From Clostridiales bacterium (GTDB lineage Bacteria > Bacillota > Desulfotomaculia > Desulfotomaculales > VENG01), in NCBI GenBank assembly GCA_016278505.1, contig JADQBQ010000032.1, forward strand, positions 1 through 64,000: DNA of 64,000 nt, read 5' to 3'. The notes beneath the pieces are model-generated. The model searched no databases and was not told the DNA's origin. It saw only the letters and a program-made list of their open reading frames with translations. Within the stretch, counting starts at the first letter, position 1. Each line of letters opens with the position of its first letter. Position numbers and translations under genes: made by a program. Below, in pieces: positions 49,301 to 59,341 of the stretch.

Positions 49301-52300
49301 CACAGTTATTTTCTGTGATATCATATTCACCAACCAACCGGCCTGCATCATTAACATCTTTGCTCAAGTACAGTCGCGTACTCAAGCCTTTACCCAAATT
49401 TGTTTCCAGCATCAAATCAATACTATCACCCTGCTGTGCATCAACATCACGACTTATAACATCAAGACCTGTTATAACAGGAAGCTCGGCAACTTGGATC
49501 AGTTCATAATCTACGGGACTGCCGGATGACAACTGCCACGCTCCGGTCTCCGGTCTTTCCAGCAAAATAAAGACAATTTTCTCGCCATTTTCTTCCGATT
49601 GGAAGTAGTTTTTATCCTCTATCAGCTGAAATCCGCTGCCACCGGGTTTTGTCAGAGTTAGCCCGGGCACGCTTTCACCGCAGGCAATTTTAAGCAGCAA
49701 CTTTCCGGTTTGATTGATTGTAATTTGATGTTCCTTAGCGGCTGTGGCCAGTAAGGAGGCTAAATGAGGCGGGTCGCTGTCTCGCGATGCCAGGTACTTA
49801 GGACTTCTTTTACCTAACTTGGACGAAGCCACCTGTTTAAAGTTGTCAATCACCAGTTTTTCTCCATTGGCTCCTTCCTTGTAGACATATTCATTATTCC
49901 CTTCCACGGGAGTGGCTGTACCGGTGGAAGCCAGCAAATGTATGGCATTGTCTTTCCAGATGTATTTGGCCCCGATGTCCAAAACACCGAATGCTTTTCC
50001 CCTAATATAGACATTTTCATTACTAATCCCCAAAAAAGCATCCGCCAAGCTGTATCCAAAAATAGTTCCCGAAACTTTTCCATTCCCCCCCAGGTCAATG
50101 GGACGCAGGGGATTATCATAGTTAAATGCATTATAACCAATGTAGAGTTTAGCTCTTCCTTCAAGTAAATCAAGTATGTTAAGACCACCTTCACCGGCAA
50201 TACGGATACCGGTTTCGGGACTGTCAAGAATGGAAAGAACAGCATCCGCCAAGTTAAGGGAAACAATACTCACAGTTCCTTTAACCTCTGCCCTGTTTTT
50301 GGAAACATATATTTCTACCGGATCACCACTTAGAATTTTCCCGGTGGGGTCTGCTATACCTCCGGTAAACTCAACCCAAGGCAAAGCAGAATTATCCCGT
50401 TGGTCACCGGATAAAGTCGAAATATTGTGTATGCCGGCACCACCCCGAACGATATTAAATAGAACGGTAGGCGGGAGAACAGGGAACCCTGGTTTACCAC
50501 TAATCTCAAAGTCAATGGTGTCCGGATAGGGAGTATATATTGTATTGTCCTCTACCGGTACTTTAAAAATCAAGGTTCCATTTCCATTAAGGATTTGGAA
50601 TTCAAAATCTACCTCCAGCCCGTACATATTTTCAATGGTATCAATCATCAGGGTGCCGCTGCCTCCCAGATCGATACCCGGAATAAGGCCGGTGGGCACA
50701 CCAACTGTGGGACTGGCTTTAATCCCCTCATACCCGGAGGCTGAATAACGGATATCCTCAACCTCAATTCCGGCTCCCAGGTCGCCGGCAAAAAACCCCA
50801 TACTTCCACCCAGAGAAACACCATCGCTTCTTAACTTAATATCCTTGATGCTTACCAACCACCCGCCAATTGTCTTGGCAAAATCCACCAATTGATTTTC
50901 ACGACGGATTTCAATGGGCAAAAACTCCTCTTCGGAGACACCATCTCCCCAATCCGTTCCTTCTCCCCACGGGTCTTCCATAGGGAAGGAATAGGTATAG
51001 GCCTTGCCATCTTCCAACTCCAAGGAAAAACTGTCATTGATTACTTCAGTATCATGCACCGATAGAATACCGTTTCCTTCAAGCTTTATATATTGGCCGC
51101 CGTTTTGTGAATATTTGTTGATAAACATTTTTCCACCGGGATGATCCTCCGGAGCACTATAAACAACAGCTCTGTTAATCATACCACCGTCCCCAATCGC
51201 AAAGCCGTTGTCTTTATTGCCGGAGATGCTGCCTCTAATATCGATTAGGCCCTGATATTGATCCTGCCGGTAAAAATTATCCAACTCCCTTTCATTGTCA
51301 AAAACCACCATTTCATGGACATTAGTATCAGTATCCCGGTAAATAAGTAAAATACCATAGTCCTTATTTTTGTACTTTTCTTCGGAACTGGCCGTTATAG
51401 TGGCATTGAAAATATGGGAACCTACTATGCTGTCCTCCCTGGTCTTGATGCTTACATGATATTTCTCATCCATTTTAAGCCGGCTATTAGCATTTTGAAC
51501 TTCGGGAATTAAGAATGTAAGGAGATTATCATTTACAACATTGATGGCATGATTGGGAATTGCAATCCGGTTTTCTGAACGCTCTGTATTTTGCAGAACA
51601 ATTTCCATATCTCCGCTTTGCCCGATACTTCCTACCTCTAAATTATTAAAACCGCTGCCGGTAACCCGGAAAACTCCCGGTTCTTTATAGAACACATTGT
51701 CCGGAGTGAGCCCTGTAAAAGTTAGCGACGGCCAGTTTTCCACCGGCGGAACAATGACTTGGTAATCATATACTCCACCTTCCTGTTCACCTGTTTCCGA
51801 GTCGGTGTAAGCATAAATTATCTGAAAAGGATGCAAATAGGTTTCGTTCTTCATCGTATCCACCGCAACGGTAGCGGTAACCGTGGCACCATCAGCGGGG
51901 TACAATTCACTAATTCTCCTGGCTTCCGTATCATACAGCATTCTTTCCGCGCCGGCTCTCCTGTAATCCTTTACCGTAATACCACCGGGTGAAACCAGCA
52001 TCACACTGATATTTTTAATGGTTTCGTTATAGGTATTTTCAAAGTTAATATCCACTTCAAAATCCCGGTAAGCATCCCCCTCCGGTGTCAGTTCAACCCG
52101 GGCAGGGAACTCTACATTTTCCGGCGGCAAGGGATTTTTGGAAACAAGACCCATCCCAACACCGTAATGCGTTGCATAATTAATAGCTTCTCCCGGTTGG
52201 AGAACCACAGGCTCCCAGTATATGGCCACGGCCGCATCGCCGGTCTGATAGGAATTGTCGGTAGTGGTAAAGTCCAGTTCCGGGTCAGGGGTATAATCCC

Positions 52301-53099
52301 ACTTGTTGTCTTTCAGGTTTTTCCAGTGGCCAACCACAATCCGGTCAGGATCTTTGTCACCTATATCCCGCAGTAATCCATATGTATGCCGCAGCAAGGG
52401 AGTATTACCGTAGCGAGATTCCGTTCTCCAATAGTCCGGAACGGCTTCCCCGGAATACCGGTATTCGTGTTCTACCTGTACCTCACCGGTCGGCCCGGGA
52501 AAAAGAACCTTCTCCGGACAATCGGAGTCGCCTGCCGCTATGTCCAGAAGGGGCCGCACACCAACTTTTCGGTCAACCCCGGATGTATTTTTTATGGTGT
52601 AATTTATTTTAACCAAGCCTGCTTTAGGGTCCAATTCATCAGAGGGTACAGTGATGGTCTGGGTCGCTTCCAACCCCTTAACCTTCCATACCGTTTTATG
52701 GGTTTGCTCGTCAACCAATTGGTTGGATACAACATTGTTTCCAAAGCCCAGAAAACCGTAATCATTACCAAAAATGTAGTTCTCACCGTCAATTCGAAAA
52801 GTAGTAAATGAACTTTCAGCACCCCATTGACCTTGTGAATTAGGGGTTTTACCTGCTGTTAAAAGGTCCATGCCAAAGTCAACATTGTTAGTGGGGTCCC
52901 CCTCCAGGGTTCTGATCAGAAACCTGCCGTTTACCGGATCAACGCCGGCCATCAGCAAATTATTTTTCACGATGGAAAGGGTAGTATATCCGTTAGTCCA
53001 ATCAATGCCCGCCTGGGCGACTCCCGCCGGTAAAAGGAGAGAAATACAAAGGAGCAAACATATTAATTTATTTAGTAATCTCAAATGCTTCTTTCTCAT
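46353..53099 (-). CDS. Giant S-layer-anchored multidomain surface protein
   Basis: A signal peptide (LICLLLCISLLLPAGVAQA) leads into 2200 extracellular residues. Recognisable modules, in order: an IPT/TIG-like domain (SLTFTGLTPDNVF, ~470); a large beta region (~600-1150); a CARDB-like domain; fibronectin III (~1330-1420); Ig-like modules (PPVLMIDSPEQGQIIEG); a Big_2-like domain; an InlB-type B-repeat (TYYGNGNTGGS...GYIFNGW); an Asp/Gly-rich linker; and three SLH motifs at ~2060-2248 that bind secondary wall polymer. The start overlaps the stop of the upstream giant gene by one base (TAATG), with AAGGAGG nine bases before. The partner upstream lacks an anchor, so this protein probably holds both at the surface. 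Confidence 0.88.
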   Translation of the reverse strand: MRKKHLRLLNKLICLLLCISLLLPAGVAQAGIDWTNGYTTLSIVKNNLLMAGVDPVNGRFLIRTLEGDPTNNVDFGMDLLTAGKTPNSQGQWGAESSFTTFRIDGENYIFGNDYGFLGFGNNVVSNQLVDEQTHKTVWKVKGLEATQTITVPSDELDPKAGLVKINYTIKNTSGVDRKVGVRPLLDIAAGDSDCPEKVLFPGPTGEVQVEHEYRYSGEAVPDYWRTESRYGNTPLLRHTYGLLRDIGDKDPDRIVVGHWKNLKDNKWDYTPDPELDFTTTDNSYQTGDAAVAIYWEPVVLQPGEAINYATHYGVGMGLVSKNPLPPENVEFPARVELTPEGDAYRDFEVDINFENTYNETIKNISVMLVSPGGITVKDYRRAGAERMLYDTEARRISELYPADGATVTATVAVDTMKNETYLHPFQIIYAYTDSETGEQEGGVYDYQVIVPPVENWPSLTFTGLTPDNVFYKEPGVFRVTGSGFNNLEVGSIGQSGDMEIVLQNTERSENRIAIPNHAINVVNDNLLTFLIPEVQNANSRLKMDEKYHVSIKTREDSIVGSHIFNATITASSEEKYKNKDYGILLIYRDTDTNVHEMVVFDNERELDNFYRQDQYQGLIDIRGSISGNKDNGFAIGDGGMINRAVVYSAPEDHPGGKMFINKYSQNGGQYIKLEGNGILSVHDTEVINDSFSLELEDGKAYTYSFPMEDPWGEGTDWGDGVSEEEFLPIEIRRENQLVDFAKTIGGWLVSIKDIKLRSDGVSLGGSMGFFAGDLGAGIEVEDIRYSASGYEGIKASPTVGVPTGLIPGIDLGGSGTLMIDTIENMYGLEVDFEFQILNGNGTLIFKVPVEDNTIYTPYPDTIDFEISGKPGFPVLPPTVLFNIVRGGAGIHNISTLSGDQRDNSALPWVEFTGGIADPTGKILSGDPVEIYVSKNRAEVKGTVSIVSLNLADAVLSILDSPETGIRIAGEGGLNILDLLEGRAKLYIGYNAFNYDNPLRPIDLGGNGKVSGTIFGYSLADAFLGISNENVYIRGKAFGVLDIGAKYIWKDNAIHLLASTGTATPVEGNNEYVYKEGANGEKLVIDNFKQVASSKLGKRSPKYLASRDSDPPHLASLLATAAKEHQITINQTGKLLLKIACGESVPGLTLTKPGGSGFQLIEDKNYFQSEENGEKIVFILLERPETGAWQLSSGSPVDYELIQVAELPVITGLDVISRDVDAQQGDSIDLMLETNLGKGLSTRLYLSKDVNDAGRLVGEYDITENNCAIKMEIPGDLSSGNYYVRAELIKDGSNVDSMYSNNTVLVSSIHTPVAPGRVQLENVGSNRLKVIWDSIDEKAKGYYIEILDEDGQPLPNTGAAYHERREGATQETFIAGRWESNGRETGLVDGDTYKVAVTAVNNVVKQNGQGDNVEATYTSSPTGSNTLVFREANYPQLDFILKDAAGNLKKGMVQGKEAYLTGDGEIAVQLKTSENADLKIIREKVKVSGGEEGLTREKEELGSNEGTSLKTNLELQEGNNVLLLTARNAAGDATQKAVMVHVDTTPPVLMIDSPEQGQIIEGDRVNVSGFAEPGSRVTVNGRLVKTKQDGIFTGGVTMAGSQSKIISVEAEDDAGNTSAFETKVMKAATNQLQSIRIDLAASRIEQHKSVQLQVYGTYNDSSEIVIDNSNINWSIPSGEEYANISSEGELTIDGSGPVFVKASYPLTGSFALEDIRKLSVGEVKIEANTYNVTYYGNGNTGGSVPIDSVNYEKGDTVRVLGNTGNLVKNGYIFNGWNAIIGGNTTLYSTGDTFCMGNANAILYADWIPHNGTDDGGDNDSDDGGDTGRKNNRRSSPLPKPGVKIPSTGVTAISSKDGRTVTVSTTVTSTIGEVTGKASAKVEAKVLEELIAKIKETEKEQKTVVEIIVDSPPKTNEVTIEIDKDAFKKLPETGNTGLKVNTAIATAIFDKKAVEKLGGAAPGGNIGISMDRVDNKTLPSRIKAKVGNRPVYDFTARVGTTAISDFGGGKVNISIPYTPAPGEKKNSIIVYYISDEGNLKTVRGRYDEETGTVDFKTSHFSNFAVGYNEVNFDDVAGGAWYSEAVGFMAARNIVNGIGGERFAPRNNVTMADFLVMVMNSYDIELDSYVAGNFSDAGDTYYTPYLGTAKRLGLVAGIGNNLYHPEATISHQDMFVILYRMLEKMGELPEGKGSKPLESFGDASEISGYAVEAMKLFVETGIIAGKGERLSPKATSKRLEVVYVLYKLLSK

Positions 53100-56000
53100 T
53101 ACCCCTGACCTCCTTCCACCACTTCAATGACTATGCGTTTATCCACCATTTCCTGGTCATAAGCATAAACGGTGTAAATCCCGGGCGTTAAGTTAACGGG
53201 GTACATTCTCTCGCCGCCCGGGTGGCTGTTATAGGTAACTCCGGCCTTCTTAAATGCCGCTGCCGGTCTTTCGCCGTCAACTAACTTCACCGTATACTCA
53301 CCCATAAACCCGGCAAAATCTATAGCTGTAGTAACGGTTGAAGTATCCGCAGGTACTTCCACCGTTACCCTGTCTTTAATTTCCTTCCCGTTCACGAAAA
53401 TGCCGGGTGAATACCTGGTTACGGCCAATAACTTAACGGTAATTGTATTTGAGGCCTGCCCGGCCCGGTCTTTTACATAAAATTCATAGGTGATCAACTC
53501 ATCTCCAAGGTCAGTTATCACCCGTTCCTTAACAACACTCTCCATGCTGCGGCTTATATCCTCGTCATTGGCATCTACAGCCTCCATGTAGCTTAAAATT
53601 AGCTCTAAGGCCTTATCCTGTTGGTCACGCTCCGCAGCAATTGCTTGGGGCCCGGTATATGTCAGCACCGGTGGATTTTTGCATATGTTGTCGACGGTTA
53701 CAATTTTTTCACTCTCGTTACCCGCTATATCCTCTGCCGTTATTTTTAGCTTACAGTTTTCCTGCACCGTCAGATGGTAGCTATCACTTACTTTGCCTTC
53801 ATATACGGTCTCGGATACAGACTGATCTGAAATATCATTTATACGCAGGTTTACTTCCTCATTAACAGTTATTGTAACAACCACATCTTCTCCTGTGGGC
53901 GTCCCTATATTTTTCTCCGCATTCATTTGTGGCGGTTCCTTGTCAATCCAGTCTACAGTTAAGGGATAAGAATAAACCTTGCCCGAAGGCCAATGCTCTA
54001 CCTCGTACGTGTACTCCCCATTTTCCGACACAATCAAATCGGAACCGATAGGGTAGCTTTCGCCGTCTTCTCCATCCTTCACGTAAATAACCACCTGGGT
54101 AGATTCATTAGTGGGCTTGGGAACTTCCCGATTCCCTTGCAAACAAGGATTGTATTCGAAGCGGTCAAAAACAGGCTTTTCCCCTATAATACAGTCTACG
54201 GTAACAGTCTCACTGCCTTTGTTTCCGTAATCATCTTCGAATTCAAAAGTAAAATTGCCGTTTTCAGTGAAAACATAGCGATTACTGCCGTTATTGTTGG
54301 TGATATTAAAGCCTCTGTCATTGCCGGGAGTCCACCCTGGCGGCCTTACCAGATAAATCCAGACCGTCACATCTGATCTGGTAGGTTCAGTGGCACTATA
54401 CATGGCCCGCACCTTCGGCGTTTGGTCAATCCAATCCACCCCGGCGGCGACTACCCCTTTGCGGCCCTGGGAGTCATAATAAGTAAAGGTATGGGTGCCG
54501 TTTACGTAAAAAATATGCACCAGCGGAAGCTTTCTGGTATATTTGGTGGCACCATAAATATCTCCAAGCTCGTCATAAATATAGTCACCGGGATCAACAG
54601 GTACAAGTGAGGCGCTCACAAAGGCCGTTTCTATCTTCTCCCCCGGGTATGATGGCTCAGGATTATATATAATCTCGACGGGTGTTGTTTCCGGATCCGA
54701 TTCAGTTGTAAAGCTCCAGGTGATTTCTGCGTTGCCGAGACCATTTGAATTATCTACGGCATTTTCCGGAACGGTGACGGTGTATTCCGTGCCGTACGCA
54801 AAGGGATCGTGGGCTATGGTTAAGGTGCGACTATCTTCATTAAGGGCGGCACTCACGTTACCCAATTCACAGGTTGTCCCGTACTCTTGGTACTCTATCT
54901 TAATGTCGTTTAAGTCATTGGCAATTATATCACCGGTAAACTGTATGCTTACTGCTGCACTCGGGGCTATCCCCGTGCCACTGTCCGCCGGCATCAATGT
55001 CTCGGGTGCCGGGGCCGTTGGTACCGGTTTAGCTTCAGTTGTAAAACTCCAACTGATGTAATTGTATTTATCGTAAATACCGGCGTTGTTTCGTACTGTG
55101 TCCTGCGGAAGCACAACAGTGTACTTGGTGTCATATTTAAACTCGTTATGAGCTATGACGATGGTGCAGCCGTTTATAGTACCGCTTACACCTTCCAGAT
55201 GCCGGTTATCGCCTTCATCTTTAATGTAGATTTCATCGAAATAATCTCCGGCTATAATATCCCGATCGAACGATACGCTGACCGGTGCATCCAAAGCTAT
55301 TCCCACTGCACCGTCCACCGGCGCCATTGTCACCGGCTCTGGGGCCGGCTGTTGTTCTACTATCACATCCAACTCTTGATTACCATGAACCCCATCAACA
55401 TCTACCGTTAAGGTATATGTTGTAATATAGATCTTAGGATCCACTATGGTTAAGCTCACAACAGCATCTCCATTAGTAAAAGTTATCGGACCACTGTATA
55501 ACTCAACTGCCACTGCATTTTCGTCAAATTTTTCTTTCTCACTTACTGTAACATTAATATTACCGTTTAGGTTTTCACCATAAACATCCCTGGCACCCGA
55601 TATGTTCAGGTCAAAGGGTTGACCGGTCATCTTATTACCCGTTTCGACCAATGCCAACTTAAAGCCGGATTGATCCTGATCTGCAGTTACAATCACTGTG
55701 TAATCTCTAGTTATACCATCCTCTGCTGTCACGATATAGGTAACCGGCTCGCTAAAGTCGTTAGCTGTGACCCGGTTGAATTGATCCACACCTGCAACTT
55801 CCACGGTTTCTCCGGTTGTGCTAAAAGTTGCCACTAGAGCTGTTACATCGGTACCATAAGGAACAGCTGCTTGAATATCAGTGCCATTGATGACCGCTGT
55901 TATATCTTCATCCAAAGTACCATTGTCAGCTGCCATAAAACCAAAAGCGGTAATTTCCTTGTCGCTGCTGGGGGGAGGGATCACAGCAATACCAAGACTC

Positions 56001-59000
56001 TCGACACTGGTCACCCCGTCCACTTCAACCGTCATGTTATGGGTTGCTACTGTGTTTAAGGTGATGCCTACGGTAGCTTTCCCTACGGTAAAAGTTACCG
56101 GCCCGTTGTATACCTCACCCTCTGCCTGATCGCTGGTTACCGTCACATTTATATCACCGCTTAAATTTTCACCATAAACGTTCCGGGCACCCGAAATGTT
56201 CAGGTTAAAGGCATTTCCAGCTATCTTGTCACCAGCTTCTGACAATGCTACCCCAAAGTTAGATTGCTCCTGAGCTTCGGTCACAGTCACCGTGTAATCT
56301 TTGGTTGAGCCGTCCTTCGCTGTCACGGTATAGGTGACCGGCCCGGTAAAGTCGTTGACTGTTTGCCCGCTTACCTGTTTCACATCTCCTACCTTAACTG
56401 ACTGAATACTTGATGATGTGGTAAATGATGCTACCAGGTTAGAAACATCTGTACCATAGGCTACTTCTACATCAATAGTACCGGCTTTAGAATCTATAAT
56501 AGCTGCTCCGGTTTGCTCATCAAAGCTACAGCTTAGAATCTCGACTGTTTCAGTGGTAAAACTCCAGGTTATTTTTAAATTTCCAGTATTGGTTAGGGAG
56601 CCAATTACTGTATCCTCTGGAATGGTGACGCTGTATTCCGTGCCATATTTAAAGGGGTCGTGGACAATGGTAATGGTGCGGCCAGTCAGGGTGGCGCTTA
56701 CATTCCCCAGTTCCTGAATTATTCCACCATTATCACAATCTATCTTGATACCGCTTAAGTCGTTCAGAGTTATATCCCGGTCAAACTGTATGCTTACCGG
56801 CGCATCTAAAGCCACTCGTGTTGTGCCGTCTCCCGGTGTTAATGTATCGGCTGCCGGGAATGGCAACATAGCTTGTGAGAATGGGTAGTTGCCTTCCTGC
56901 ATATTCCATATATTGGTAAAATCCCATCCCTCAAAGGTGGATTGTGATTGCATTTCCTGGGTAGTTTTGGGTGCACCTTTACCGGTGTCGCTCTGGCCAG
57001 TGGTTTGAGAGTCATAGTAGGAGACAGAAACAGTGCCTGAATATTCATAGCCCAAGAGGCCGCCAACATCACCGACGCCTGTAACACTTCCCGCTGCATA
57101 GCTGGATTTAATCTCACCGCCGGACTGTATTGATCCTACCAGCCCACCAATCTTGTTGTTGTTTCCAACAACATCTCCAGTAGCGTAACTGTTTTCAATC
57201 GTATAACTGCTAAAATTTCCAGCCAAACCGCCAACATAAGAGTTACCCGTTACTGAAGCTGTAGAAAAACTCTCAGTAATATTACCATTGTTGCTACCTA
57301 CCAAACCACCGACATAGTTATTCCCTTGAACTGATCCGAAAACGGCGCAGTTGATAATTTCTCCAACATATTCCACTAATGGGTCTCCATAATAACTAGT
57401 AGAGTTATAGCCCAGCAGGATTCCTGTGTTATCCCCTCCAATAACATTACCCGATACATAGCAATTATTCATCTCACCACCTGAATTGAATCCAAATAAA
57501 CCTACATAATTTTCATCGGGGCGGTTGATATTTAGATTGCTGATAGTATGGAAGTTGCCATCAAATGTACCTGAAAAGGACGGTTCTCCCCCAAAACCTC
57601 CAATGGGGTTCCAATTATCGTACCCTGAGAGATCTATATCACTTATTAGCGTAAAATTCTTATCCATGTAGTTCCGCACGTTATTCAACTGGTCCGCTGT
57701 GGCGATTTGATAAGGAGATTGCTCCGTCCCGTCCCCACCGGCAAATACTGACAGGCTTGTGAAGCTCCAGGTAATTTCTGAATTGGCAACTCCCGTTGAG
57801 GAACTTATTATTGTATTTGCCGGAATGGTGACGGTGTATTCAGTGCCGTACGCAAAGTCATCATGGGTTATGGTGATGGTGCGATCAGTAAGGATGCCGC
57901 TTACGTTCCCTGCTTCTTGGGTTCCGTTATCATACTTTATTTGAATGCCACTTAAATTTGTTTCAGTAATATCCTGGTCAAACTGTATACTCACCGGCGC
58001 ATCTACTGCTATTCCTGTTGCACCGTTTGCCGGTATTAAATCTTTAACTGAAGGAGAGGGTAAGTATATTTGTGGAATTGGATATGGAAATGCCTCTTCA
58101 CCTTCCTGAAACATCCATGTATTTTCAAAATCCCAGCTCACAAAGGTGTCTTGTGATAGCATGTCCAATCTGGTTTTGGGTTCTCCTTCTTCCCCGATCC
58201 GGGCAGCATTAATTGATTCATAGTAAGAATCAGAAACAGTGCCCCCGTAATTAGCACCGGCTAAGCCTCCAACTTTACTTTCTCCATCAACAGTTACAGC
58301 TGTATAACAAAACCTGACTTCACCGCCGGATTGTACTGCCCCTACCAGTCCACCTACATAAATGGTTCCCGAAACAGTAGTGGTTTCAGGAGCTCCATAG
58401 GCAAAACTGTTTTTAACGACACAATTAGTGCCAACAGTTCCGACTAAGCCTCCAACATTGTCACCGCCTGTTACTTTAATCCCCATAGAGCTGCTTTTAG
58501 TAATATTACCACCGTTATAGCCCGCCAAGCCGCCCACATGATTATTCCCGTAGACTTCTCCGGCTACGGAGCTAGCGGTAATAACACCGCCGGAATTCTG
58601 GCCCACCAAAATTCCACTATTATCAGCCCCGGTAACATTCCCCATTACTAAGCAATTTTTTATCTCACCCGTATTGAATCCAAACAAACCTATGTTTTTC
58701 TCGCCGGGTCGATCAATATTAAGAGAATTGATGCGATGGAAATTGCCGTCAAATGTGCCGCTAAAAGGAGATTCCGAACCTCCGATGGGTTTCCAGTTGG
58801 ACGAGTACTCTGACAGGTATATATCTTTCACCAGCGTAAAGTGCTTATTCAGGTAGACGGATTCCCGCACACTATTCAATTGTTCCGGTGTCGCGATTTC
58901 ATAAGGAGATTCCGTCGTTCCGTTCCCGCCGGCAAACAGGCTTGCATGCGCCGGTAAAGGATTCCCAACGCTCAAGGATAAATAAAAAAGAAGCATGGAC

Positions 59001-59056
59001 AATAATACTACCTGCAAAAACTTATACATTAAAAAAAGACTTTTGTTTTTTTGCAT
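53099..59056 (-). CDS. Giant secreted protein with GLUG, Ig-like and SbsA-type repeats
   Basis: A signal peptide (VVLLSMLLFYLSLSVGNPLPAHA) is followed by two GLUG-repeat blocks (VGGLVG/VGGLAG motifs, ~85-300 and ~510-720). At least four SbsA-type Big_5 Ig domains follow the pattern APVSIQFD.DI...EYTVTIP...ITWSFT. There are two copies of a cadherin-like pair (YTVTAKDGSTKDYTVTV; FDLNISGARDVYGENL) and several Ig-like modules towards the end. The near-identical modules point to internal duplication. No SLH, LPXTG or transmembrane anchor is seen. GGAGGG precedes the ATG. Adhesion or matrix binding is inferred from the modules only. Confidence 0.85.
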   Translation of the reverse strand: MQKNKSLFLMYKFLQVVLLSMLLFYLSLSVGNPLPAHASLFAGGNGTTESPYEIATPEQLNSVRESVYLNKHFTLVKDIYLSEYSSNWKPIGGSESPFSGTFDGNFHRINSLNIDRPGEKNIGLFGFNTGEIKNCLVMGNVTGADNSGILVGQNSGGVITASSVAGEVYGNNHVGGLAGYNGGNITKSSSMGIKVTGGDNVGGLVGTVGTNCVVKNSFAYGAPETTTVSGTIYVGGLVGAVQSGGEVRFCYTAVTVDGESKVGGLAGANYGGTVSDSYYESINAARIGEEGEPKTRLDMLSQDTFVSWDFENTWMFQEGEEAFPYPIPQIYLPSPSVKDLIPANGATGIAVDAPVSIQFDQDITETNLSGIQIKYDNGTQEAGNVSGILTDRTITITHDDFAYGTEYTVTIPANTIISSSTGVANSEITWSFTSLSVFAGGDGTEQSPYQIATADQLNNVRNYMDKNFTLISDIDLSGYDNWNPIGGFGGEPSFSGTFDGNFHTISNLNINRPDENYVGLFGFNSGGEMNNCYVSGNVIGGDNTGILLGYNSTSYYGDPLVEYVGEIINCAVFGSVQGNNYVGGLVGSNNGNITESFSTASVTGNSYVGGLAGNFSSYTIENSYATGDVVGNNNKIGGLVGSIQSGGEIKSSYAAGSVTGVGDVGGLLGYEYSGTVSVSYYDSQTTGQSDTGKGAPKTTQEMQSQSTFEGWDFTNIWNMQEGNYPFSQAMLPFPAADTLTPGDGTTRVALDAPVSIQFDRDITLNDLSGIKIDCDNGGIIQELGNVSATLTGRTITIVHDPFKYGTEYSVTIPEDTVIGSLTNTGNLKITWSFTTETVEILSCSFDEQTGAAIIDSKAGTIDVEVAYGTDVSNLVASFTTSSSIQSVKVGDVKQVSGQTVNDFTGPVTYTVTAKDGSTKDYTVTVTEAQEQSNFGVALSEAGDKIAGNAFNLNISGARNVYGENLSGDINVTVTSDQAEGEVYNGPVTFTVGKATVGITLNTVATHNMTVEVDGVTSVESLGIAVIPPPSSDKEITAFGFMAADNGTLDEDITAVINGTDIQAAVPYGTDVTALVATFSTTGETVEVAGVDQFNRVTANDFSEPVTYIVTAEDGITRDYTVIVTADQDQSGFKLALVETGNKMTGQPFDLNISGARDVYGENLNGNINVTVSEKEKFDENAVAVELYSGPITFTNGDAVVSLTIVDPKIYITTYTLTVDVDGVHGNQELDVIVEQQPAPEPVTMAPVDGAVGIALDAPVSVSFDRDIIAGDYFDEIYIKDEGDNRHLEGVSGTINGCTIVIAHNEFKYDTKYTVVLPQDTVRNNAGIYDKYNYISWSFTTEAKPVPTAPAPETLMPADSGTGIAPSAAVSIQFTGDIIANDLNDIKIEYQEYGTTCELGNVSAALNEDSRTLTIAHDPFAYGTEYTVTVPENAVDNSNGLGNAEITWSFTTESDPETTPVEIIYNPEPSYPGEKIETAFVSASLVPVDPGDYIYDELGDIYGATKYTRKLPLVHIFYVNGTHTFTYYDSQGRKGVVAAGVDWIDQTPKVRAMYSATEPTRSDVTVWIYLVRPPGWTPGNDRGFNITNNNGSNRYVFTENGNFTFEFEDDYGNKGSETVTVDCIIGEKPVFDRFEYNPCLQGNREVPKPTNESTQVVIYVKDGEDGESYPIGSDLIVSENGEYTYEVEHWPSGKVYSYPLTVDWIDKEPPQMNAEKNIGTPTGEDVVVTITVNEEVNLRINDISDQSVSETVYEGKVSDSYHLTVQENCKLKITAEDIAGNESEKIVTVDNICKNPPVLTYTGPQAIAAERDQQDKALELILSYMEAVDANDEDISRSMESVVKERVITDLGDELITYEFYVKDRAGQASNTITVKLLAVTRYSPGIFVNGKEIKDRVTVEVPADTSTVTTAIDFAGFMGEYTVKLVDGERPAAAFKKAGVTYNSHPGGERMYPVNLTPGIYTVYAYDQEMVDKRIVIEVVEGGQG

Positions 59057-59201
59057 TCCGTTAACCCTCCACAGAAAACTAGTTTTTTCTTGTTTTCTTA
59101 TCTAGATAGTATTTAAATTTTATATAATCTCTGGCGGCGCATACAACCTTTATTGTAAGGTTGATCAATCAATGATGGTGGTTGCACTGAACCAGCAAAC
59201 A

Positions 59202-59254
59202 TTTTATAACATAATTGTTACAAGAATTCGTTTTTATGTTACCAGAATGTAAAC
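59202..59254. promoter_or_regulatory. Conserved 53-bp element, copy C
   Basis: TTTTATA, TGTTACA at 59216, TGTTAC at 59237 and ATGTAAAC at 59247-59254 repeat copies A and B without a gap. The only gene it can serve is the leftward surface operon, whose start is 146 bp away. On the minus strand TATGTT (59213-59208) falls where copy A has TATACT. This copy therefore suggests that the element drives leftward, activator-dependent promoters. Confidence 0.72.
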
Positions 59255-59264
59255 AATACGGAAT

Positions 59265-59303
59265 AAAAAGACACCTCCTGCTTTATTGAAGCAAGAAGGT
59301 GTC
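59265..59303 (-). terminator. Leftward terminator after the radical-SAM remnant
   Basis: The minus strand folds GACACCTTCTTGCTTC with GAAGC-AGGAGGTGTC around a short A/T loop (allowing mismatches) and continues into five T. It shields the surface operon promoter from transcription arriving from the right. Confidence 0.7.
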
Positions 59304-59341
59304 CTTTAATCGAATGACTTCATAACTTATATGCCCGGCAA

